A stretch of DNA of 64,000 bases, taken from Leptodactylus fallax (taxonomy: Eukaryota; Chordata; Amphibia; Anura; Leptodactylidae). The stretch's first letter is position 1; each line of letters starts with the position of its first letter. Both the position numbers and the translations under genes were made by a program. The stretch lies in NCBI GenBank assembly GCA_947044405.1, contig CAMRHE010000166.1, positions 2,295,501 through 2,359,500 of the forward strand, given 5' to 3'. Of this stretch, positions 55,872-64,000 are shown piece by piece. The notes under the pieces are model-generated. The model was not told where the DNA came from, ran no database searches, and was given only the letters and a program-made list of their open reading frames with translations.

Positions 55872-58009
55872 TATAGTATGTGGCCTTACTTACACAGCAA
55901 CAGTAGTATATACAGTAACCAAAGTATGCACCCATCCCTACTTTTCTCAAACCTCAAGAAAGTAGAATAGCAGACACCATAAGTCTTAAAAAACACAGAG
56001 TTTTTATTCAAATATTTTTCAATTCACTTGTCCAATACTTGATTTGTATGGCTGGGAGGAAAATGGTTGCCTCTTGTAAATGCCTTTTAGTGCTAACAGA
56101 TGCCTTTTCATATTTCACTGCACATGGACCAATATGCCAATATTATTAATAAAATAGAGTCAAAGTTTGAAGTATCTATTTGCAGAAAAGCTTTAGGAAC
56201 ATGTTAAAAGGACAAATTCTGAGATATGAAGTCAAAATCTTTAGTCAAATAATCTCATGGCAGTTCATGGAATATAATATATCTCTGCAATATACCCACA
56301 ATGTGCCGCCACATGATGTGTAGGAACAAAACATCTAAGGATGAATAACTATGCTGGAGCATGCACAATTATATTTTGTTATAGACTGTCGTGATGAAAA
56401 AAACCCTTTGTGTATGCAAAATCACAGGAAATGTTTGGAGATGGAACCGTGAGGAGGCCTAACATGGTGGCTGATCTCCCCCTTTCCTGGCTTTGGCATG
56501 AAATCCTCTTGAATGCCCTAAGCATAAGACGAGGAGGTGCACCTGAGTGATAGATGGTGGAAGTTTTCATTGGGGCTCTTCTTGCCTTCTTGCTTGTGTT
56601 TCGGGGGAAATATGAAAAAAGTCGCCGAGCATTAAAATACAAAATACCCTTCTTCTTTAAGGGGTTAATACCAAGTCACCATACTGACCACTGCTTTCTC
56701 TTTTCCACAATATGCATGGACATAGTAATAATATAGGTTTTGAATGTGTCTACTTATGAGAGAAGTATCCAATTAATAGCTCATAGAAATGCATCCACTA
56801 ACAGAAAATGATTATCTTAATTATATTTTTTTCCTACCATCTCAGATAACATTTTGGAAAGACTACAGGTGCAGATTTAATAATGCAGGTGAAAGAATCT
56901 CCCTTGTACTGGACATATTAATAAGTCCTGCAATAACAAAGATTACAATTCTCAATTCCTAAATTAATTTCCGAGGAAGAGTGTGAACGCTTTTATCACA
57001 TTTCATGTCATGAACTGAACTAACAAAGCCAAAGGAAAATAACAGCTAAAATTACATTCAGTTGTGGAAACTCATACTGATATACAGAGTCAAAGAAAAG
57101 TATTTAAGTCCAGTTGCCATGGCACAAAGTTTTCGTGTTCATTAAATGGGTAGAATCATTTGTTCTCTCTACTACATAAAAAATGGATTTTTTTATATTG
57201 CTCTAACAATCTTTCAGAAAGTGAGTCTTTTAGGTCCATTCCAGTTAAAACAAATATAGGTGTACAAGTTTTCAAGGAATCTGCTTGCTGACTTTCTATA
57301 GGAACTACCTTTGTGTAACGTCTCTGCCTGTTGGGGTCTTTGCACCACCCTCCGCCCGCACACGGCGGCGCAGGAGGCGTGCTCAGTTTGACTCCTTGTT
57401 TAAGATTCTTGTTGCTCAGTCTGAACACTGTCCTAGACTATGTAATTGATTTTCTGCCACACCTGTCTACTTCCTTGGTATTCCTCTGCTCCACTATAAT
57501 AGTTAATTTTGCCTTGCCTGTGTGATTGACAGCCTTTCCTCCTATCAAGTCTGGGGCGGGTTTTGTCTTCCTATTTATTCTTTGCTCACATTCATATTGG
57601 CGCTGGTTATTGCTTCTTGCATTCTGGCTGTTATTCCTTGCTGTTTTGTTACTTGTATTTGTATTCCTTACCTCTGGCCTTGACTTTTGACTATTCTCTT
57701 GGATTTTGATTCTATACTGCATTGCTCGTCTGTTACCGAACCATTGGCTTTCTGACCTCCCTTTTTGTCGTTTGTTCTATCTGTGTTCTGTGTTGTCACT
57801 TTACTCAGTATAGGGTTTGTCTTCAGGTTGTCCTTTTACCGTTTAGGGTAAACTGAGGCAATAGGAAGGGACAGTGGCTGGGGTGAGATTAGGGCTCACT
57901 TGTCTCTGTCCTTCCTCCCAGTCCCCTGCAGTAGTGTGAGGGTATTGCTACGTCTGGCAAGACCCAAACACTTTGTTTATGTGATTGAGCTTGGCTCTTT
58001 TAACCCCTT
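55872..58009. other. non-coding DNA
   Basis: AT-rich to about 57,290. From about 57,300 to 57,950 the strand is C/T-rich with words typical of dispersed frog repeats, but I find no termini or coding motifs. Short open frames here are fortuitous. Confidence 0.5.
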
Positions 58010-58013
58010 AATA

Positions 58014-59280
58014 ACCGGGCCATTTTTTGTTTTTGCATTTTCGTTTTTCCCTCCCCACATTCCAAGAGCCATAACTTCATTTTTCAGTTGACAGAGTCAC
58101 ATGATGGCTTATTGTTTGCAAAACAAATTGTACTTTGTAATGGCACCATTCAATATGCTGTGCAATGTACTGGGAAGCTGGAAAAAAAATCAGAATGAGG
58201 TGCAATTGGAGAAAAACTGCATTTACGCCAAATTCATATGGGTTTAATTTTTACAGCATTCACTGTGTGGTAAAAATGACATGGTACCTGCATTCTGCGG
58301 GTCAGTACGAACACGGTGATACCAAATTTATATAGTATTTGTAATGTTTTGATACCTTTTAAAAAATGTAAATCTTTGCTAAATAGAAAAAAAAAATTTG
58401 CGTCGCCATATTGTGTCACCTGTAACTTTTTCATATTTATGTATGGAGCTGGGTAAGGCGTCTTTTTATGCGGGACAACATGACGTTTTTATTGATACCA
58501 TTTGGGGAAAGATCTAATGGTTTGATCACTTTTTATTCAATTTTTTATAGGAGGTAAAGTGTTGAAAAAAACGCTATTTGGCCATTTTGATTTTTTTTCC
58601 CCGCTACGCCATTCACCGTATGGGATAAATATTTTAATATTTTAATAGTTCGGGCATTTTGGAGCGCAGGGATACCTAAAGTGTTTATGTTTACTTTTGT
58701 TTATTTACTTTTATATCTGATCTAGGGAAAGGGTGGTGATTTTTTTTTGTTTTTTTTTATTTTTTTCATACTTTTAAAAACTTTTTTTTCTACTTTTACT
58801 TGTATGATCAGACTCCTTATAGGGACCTTGAAACCTAGGGAGTCTGATCGATCATACTATTCACTGCGATACTACTGTATCGCAGTGAATAGCAAAATGC
58901 CTTCACTGCTATTAGACTATGCCTCTGGCATCGTGTATTAGCTCTAATGTAATGACAGCCTGGGAGCCTTCAATAGGCTCCCGGCTGTCATGGCAACCAA
59001 TCGCTGCCCTCCGATGACGTTCTGGAGGGTGGCGATTGGGGAAAATGGCGACGCCTGTGGCGGCTGCGAGATTTAGACGCCGCGGTCCTGTTTGACCACG
59101 ACATCTAAAGGGTTAACAGCCGCGATCGGTGCAGGCACCGATCGCTGCTGTTAGCGGTGGGTCCTGGCTGTATTATACAGCCGGCACCCACCGTGTATGG
59201 AGAGCGCTCAGCTCCCGAGCGCTCTCCATACATCGTCATGCGACTCAGGACGTACTATTACGCCCTGGGTCGTTAAGGGG
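58014..59280. mobile_element. non-autonomous TTAA element (piggyBac-type ends)
   Basis: Flanked by TTAA at 58010-58013 and 59281-59284. The left end CCCCTTAATAACCGGGCC and the right end on the minus strand CCCCTTAACGACCCAGGGC are inverted relatives starting with CCC, as piggyBac-type termini do. Internal palindromes include CGATCGGTGCAGGCACCGATCG near 59123 and GAGAGCGCTCAGCTCCCGAG near 59200. No transposase is present. Confidence 0.8.
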
Positions 59281-59744
59281 TTAAAGACACAGCTCTGTAA
59301 GGCCCGTTGCAGATGACCATGGGCGAGATCCATGTACTATCCTTGTTTTTCACGGATTGCACACTGACCCAGAGGCATAGCTAGCGGGGGGGCAGAGGGG
59401 GCGGCTGCCCCGGGCCCACTAACTTTTTGGGGCCCACCCCGGGGCCACCATTAATACATCCTTTATTTCTAACTAGATCGGTGTCTGCAGACACCGATCT
59501 AGTTACAATGCTTCCTGGTGCTTAACTGTCTTGTAAACCACAAGCCACTTCAGGCCTGCGGTTTACAAGACCCCCGAGACCACAGACCGACGTCTTCTTT
59601 TAAGCACAGGCGGCGCGATGACGTCACAACATCGCGCCGCCCGCGCTCAGACACAGACGTCAAGCGCGTGGACTGGGAGGAAGCAGCGGCTCCGTTCATC
59701 AGCATCGCAGGTAGGTGAGTATGACTTTTTTTTTGTGGGTATAT

Positions 59745-60015
59745 TAATAGTATAAGGGGTGGTTAGGAGGGGGAAATCTAACTATAAGGGAGGATTCATT
59801 AGGGGGCATTATGACGATGGGGGGGTCATTTATATAAGGATTATTACAGGGTATTATAAATACAAGGGGGGAGGTTATTTATATAAGGGGCCATTAGGGG
59901 GCATTATTTATATTAGGAGGCATTATGAACATAAGGGGGTGGTCATTGATATAAGGGGTCATTAGAGGTGCAGTATTTATGTCAGGGGGAATCAGGGGCA
60001 TAATATGAGGGTCAA
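59745..60015. repeat. degenerate minisatellite
   Basis: Loose repeats of a 25-35 bp unit with GGGGCATTAT and ATATAAGGGG cores, without exact periodicity. Confidence 0.7.
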
Positions 60016-60052
60016 TTAATTTAATTAAAGTTGCACTTGCACCTTATTAAGA

Positions 60053-60626
60053 CTAAGGCCCCACGTAGCAGGCTGCAGCAAAAAAAGCGCTGCAGGAAAA
60101 ACCGCGGCGGTAACGTTGTGGTTTTTCCCGCAGTGCTTTTCACAGAAGATCCGCAGAGGTTTCCCCTGTGGACTTTCTGTTTTCAATACACCTATATGGA
60201 AATCGCCAGTGTTTCCATAGGTATAATTGACATGCTGCAATTTCCAAAACCGCAACGGTTTTGGAAATCGCAATGTGTCTGCTGCACGTATTTTTCCGCA
60301 GTGTGTGGATGGGATTTGCTAGAATGTTGCGATTTTTTTCAGTGGGTTTTCACCACATGGAGCCCCCATCCTTACTTTGCAGTATAATATGCACAGCGGA
60401 TAATCTGCGATTTCCAAAACAGTCGGTGTTTTGGAAATCGCAGAATGTCAATTATACCTACGGAAATGCTGGTGGTTTATCTATAGATATAATTGAAGCA
60501 GAAAGTCTGCAGAGGAAACCTCTGCGAACTTTCTGTGCAAAGTGCTGCTGGAAGAACCGCGATGCATCGCCGCCGCGGTTTTTCCCACAGCTGTTTTTTG
60601 CTGCAGGACGCCACATGGGGCCTTAG
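60053..60626. mobile_element. foldback MITE
   Basis: The left arm begins CTAAGGCCCCACGTAGCAGG and the right arm, on the minus strand, CTAAGGCCCCATGTGGCGTC. Both continue with CTGCAGCAAAAAA and GGAAAAACCGCGGCGG. Paired motifs inside (TTTCCAAAACCG near 60240, TTTCCAAAACAG near 60410 and complements) make a strongly folding sequence. No gene. Confidence 0.85.
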
Positions 60627-61017
60627 CCTTAAGGCGTTTTCGAGCTCATTTTTATTGATGATCTATCCTCAGAATAAAACATCAATAAGAGATAAGTGAT
60701 TCCCCACTGATCAGCTGTATGAAGGTACCCGGCGCCTGTTTATATCACACGCTGTCTGTTTATAGTGACCGTGTGATGTAATTCCAGCCTTGTCACATAG
60801 ACATGTATAGGACGTAGTTACATTACATGGCCACTATGAAATGACACTATGTAAACAGAGAAGGGGTCACGGTGCTTACACAGATACCACGGTTCATTCA
60901 AACAGTTGTTCCTTGGGGGTCCCGGGTATTGGAACCCCAAATTTTTTTTTTTCCCTTTTTTTTCCTTTTTAATTAGGAAACACCTGGGGCATTATTAATA
61001 AGGGGCAAATTATTTAA

Positions 61018-61695
61018 AGAGGACCTTTCACATCCTCATGTATATGCAGTTTTACATACCACTAGAAAGCCGACAGCGTGCTGAATTCAGCACACTGCCG
61101 GCTTTCCCGTTATATGCCCCGGGGCTGGAGATATCGGGGGTCTAAATTTCACCGTTCACTGTCAGAAGGGCGTTCCTGACTGTCTAGCTGCGCTGTGAGG
61201 AACGCCCTCCCTGACTGTGCTCGTCCATAGACTTGTACTGGGGGGGCGTTCCTCACAGCTCGGCGTCATCACTGGGCTGAGTACACCCCAGTACAATTCT
61301 ATGGACGGGTACTGTAAGGGAGGGCATTCCTCACAGTGCAACTAGACTGTCAGGAACGCCCTTCTGACTGGGCTGTAAGGAATGCCCCCTCTGATAGTAC
61401 TCGGCTCAGAGAGAGGGGGCGTTCCTTACCGCCCAGTGATGACGCTGAGCTGTAAGGAACGCCCCCCCTTCCCAGTACAAGTCTATGGACGAGCACAGTC
61501 AGGGAGTGCGTTCCTCACAGCGCAGCTAGCCTGTCAGGAACGCCTTTCTGACAGTGAACGGTGAAATTTAGACCCCCGATATCTCCAGCCCCGGGGCATA
61601 TAACGGGAAAGCCGGCAGTGCACTCAATTCAGCACGCTGTCAGCTTTCTAGCAGTATGTAAAACCGCATATACATGAGGACGTGAAAGGTCCTCT
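61018..61695. mobile_element. TTAA-flanked foldback MITE (678 bp)
   Basis: TTAA at 61014-61017 and 61696-61699. Arms of at least 150 bp are inverted copies starting AGAGGACCTTTCAC, with mirrored CCCGATATCTCCAGCCCCGG near 61120 and 61575. The centre has further repeats of GGAACGCCC(T/C) in both orientations. Same family as 5277-5542. Confidence 0.9.
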
Positions 61696-61699
61696 TTAA

Positions 61700-62600
61700 G
61701 TGTTGAATGTCATTGTTATGCAGCTTTTCCCTTGTTTTTCCCCCCCTCAGTGTTCAAACTCTAGACTTGGTTTAGCCCTGGCCAATCACAGGCCACTGGG
61801 CGGGGTTGTAGGGAGACCTAGTCTCCACGGCGACCGTTGAGCCCAGGCAGTTCAGTAGTAGCAGTGATTCTGTATGGTCCATGCTGGACTGTGCAGGAAG
61901 AACACCAGCACTGGAGCTCAACGGCCGTCCATACAGCCCCTAGGAGAAATGTTTGCTGCCCCAGACTCATCCAGAGACAGCCCTGAGTAAGGGAGTTCAG
62001 CTGTCAGTACTTTTGGACAATTTTGGTGGCGTGCCGGGAGTAGCATGAGAGGACCCTGACAGGAGGAACACGTACGGGCCTAGTACTCAGATAACCAGAT
62101 CTCTGTCAGGACTCCTGTAACTCCATCCTCATCATCCCTAGCTGGGAGAGACACGAGAGGCGGCGTAGTTGGAGGAGAAACCTTGTGTAGAGCCTGTAAC
62201 AACTCTGGGCACCCTCCTAGAACCAAGGCTGGGGGATTGGACACTGACTTACTACTACCCCCATTGGGAAACTGCTGTTTTCTTCTGTCCCAGTTGATGC
62301 AATAAAAGCTGCTCCTGTTCAACTGCACTGCTGTCTCCTGAGTCGTGCCTGCCATAACATCAGGGCCCTTCCGACCAACACCACACCGACTCAGAGAGGA
62401 GAGGTCCCCTCTCAAACTGGAAGCGCCCCGGGGAAAACAACTACTACCACCACCACCATCCACTAGTGCTGCAGGACCCCCCTTGACTGTGTCCGGCCCC
62501 GGAGTGGGGCTGGAGTGCTTGGTGAATGTGCTACTCCCATCTACTACTCCCATCCTCCAGTCTCCTCCATCTGGGTTCGGGCACGGGCTACACACGGGGG
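61700..62600. other. non-coding, nothing recognised
   Basis: GC-moderate DNA with no recognisable motif or terminal repeats. Overlapping open frames at 62080-62604 and 62345-62671, on opposite strands, have no domain I recognise. Confidence 0.4.
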
Positions 62601-62659
62601 ACACGGGGATGTTCCCGTGTGCCGCCCCTGCACAGGCCGTGGTTGCCCGGTTCCTTTCA

Positions 62660-63230
62660 TTAAATGAATAGGAGCCACGGAAGCACGGGCTGAAAAATAG
62701 GACAGGAATAGGCCATGTCCTATCTGATGTGGGCTGGACTGTAGGCCCGCACGCAGGACTAGATCAAATGCTGATGTATTATGCATACAAGAATTCCACT
62801 TTAATAAACAATATCCCCCTAAATTCACGAACACCAGAAAGAGCTGGTGTAATTTTTGCGGTCAGGAATACTGTTACGTTTCATTTGATGAATTCTGTTG
62901 TAGACCACAAAGGAAGGTTTGTTGCCCTGATTTGCTCCATTAATAATGTAACTTTTAACCTATAAGTAGCTTACTATATAATATAATGTAAGTTAACTTA
63001 TATTGCCCCAATTCCTCTCAGGTTGCTTTTTTAAATTCCATTTAGTAAAAAGCTTAGAGGTAAAATCCAGGGTGAGGCCAGTTGAAGACGACCGTTCTGC
63101 AACCGGCCTGCTGCGATTTAAAAGCATGATCTGCACACGGGAGACATGCAAAATAGGACAGGAATAGGACATGTCCTATCTGATGCGGCCTGGACTGTCG
63201 GCCCGCAAACAGGATCATGAAAATCACGGT
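62660..63230. repeat. two direct copies of a MITE arm
   Basis: AAAATAGGACAGGAATAGG, CATGTCCTATCTGATG, CTGGACTGT and GGCCCGCA occur in the same order at about 62692-62750 and 63148-63208. They share orientation, so this is a duplicated arm or two insertions of one family. Confidence 0.7.
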
Positions 63231-63311
63231 CAAGTGTACGGGCCCATAGAAAAGAATGAAATACACGGATAGCACACTGACCCACAGCACTGTCATCTGC
63301 AACTAGCCTAA

Positions 63312-64000
63312 GACTGTTACTATAATCAGTCTTGTGCCTGTGTATCCAGAACATGACCAGGGCAGATTTGGATCCACTGAAAGTAAACAATGAAAATTCC
63401 CATTGAGTAACAGCAAGCATGTCTCGTATACTTGTCATGAGCAGAAGCCAATTGTGGCATCATGACAAGCATACCGTACTTGCCGTAATAATGAAATGAT
63501 ACTAAGCCTATATGATCAAGAGCAAAGATCAAGGTGCAATAGCTATAAAACACAGCAAACATCCCTCTGATCTCTGCTGTTAGATCCGTTTAATGCTGAG
63601 ATAAACATTGATCACAGCATACAAAGAGAGAGTCTGACTGGGAATCCATTTTTGTTCCCATCGCTAAGAATCTCTGGGATATCTCTGAGGGGATCATGCC
63701 TAATATAAGCATTTAAGTAGCTAATGGATCTTCAAAAAATACAGCATTCTGATCACAATCTTCATTTGTGGAAAAATTGTTATTTTTGTTGGAGATTTTG
63801 CTGCTTTTTTTTGTGCCAAACCCAGGAGTGGCTAACAAAAGGAATGGCAAATATAAAGGAAGCTCAATATATTCTTGGCTTTGACTCAAAAAACTGCAGC
63901 AAAATCTGCACATAGTACTTGCTTGAGGCAGAGTTTTACTTTTTCAGCAAGGAGATTTGCTTCTTTTTCACAAAATTCCCAGGGTAGTATGCACAGCCTT
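63312..64000. other. non-coding, nothing firmly recognised
   Basis: AT-rich. The stretch around 63815-63910 resembles dispersed amphibian repeat sequence. No gene is supported. Confidence 0.45.

Larger units (their letters stand above)
59298..63311. mobile_element. possible inverted-repeat element with nested insertions
   Basis: AGGCCCGTTGCAGATGAC at 59298 is mirrored by AGGCTAGTTGCAGATGAC (minus strand) at about 63311. Next to each end is a related CACGGAT(T/A)GCACACTGACCCA segment, at 59350 in direct order and at 63256. This suggests one MITE opened by later insertions, including a CAGAGGCATAGCTAG start at 59371. I cannot trace all internal boundaries. Confidence 0.4.

Overview
The window looks like nuclear DNA of an amphibian, most likely a frog. 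Almost everything recognisable is a transposable element or its debris: Tc1-like elements, L1/Tx1-group LINEs, Ty3/gypsy LTR elements, hAT-like and Ginger-like DNA transposons, TTAA-flanked foldback MITEs and a tRNA-like SINE. I find no host exon, rRNA, tRNA gene or CRISPR array. The lineage call is inferred from the mix of repeat families.

Layout. At 1-7,064 there is a broken Tc1-like transposon, a decayed L1-type reverse transcriptase (minus), a solo LTR, a TTAA MITE and unassigned DNA. From 7,065 to about 55,260 a single minus-strand L1-like LINE appears to be the outermost host. Its ORF1 coiled coil lies at 54,810-55,240, its ORF1 C-terminal half at 44,128-44,640 and its ORF2 endonuclease at 7,065-7,720. 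Two large nests split it. Nest 1 (8,436-44,038) is a Ginger1-like integrase-family DNA transposon. It holds a hAT-like element (11,214-43,929; exact 8-bp TSD), which holds a TTAA MITE (13,095-43,574). The MITE's right terminal repeat holds a 30-kb head-to-tail array of Tx1-like non-LTR retrotransposons (13,437-43,553), one unit of which carries a solo LTR. Nest 2 (44,644-54,801) is another hAT-like element, containing a solo LTR and a nearly intact 8.6-kb gypsy element with 1,109-bp LTRs. From 55,325 to 64,000 there is a truncated Tc1 element, a TTAA element, several inverted-repeat MITEs and non-coding DNA.

The retrotransposon array is the main feature. Each complete unit is about 8.7 kb: a 5' leader, a very long ORF1 (about 1,300 residues when uninterrupted, with a coiled coil and three CX2CX4HX4C zinc knuckles), ORF2 (about 1,130 residues: APE-type endonuclease, reverse transcriptase, C-terminal zinc-binding motif), a 3' UTR of about 1.1 kb and no poly(A) tail. 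ORF1 and ORF2 share a TAATG stop-start in all four copies visible. Every unit boundary carries the same 9-bp TCCAATTCC, which suggests repeated insertion at one target or tandem duplication. All ORF2 copies are broken; the best-preserved reading frame is the 920-codon C-terminal ORF1 segment of unit B.

The gypsy element has readable gag, protease, RT, RNase H and integrase, a primer-binding site and a polypurine tract. It also has a convincing -1 ribosomal frameshift signal at gag/pol. Its LTRs differ at about four positions, so it is a recent arrival, and its pol frame carries only one premature stop.
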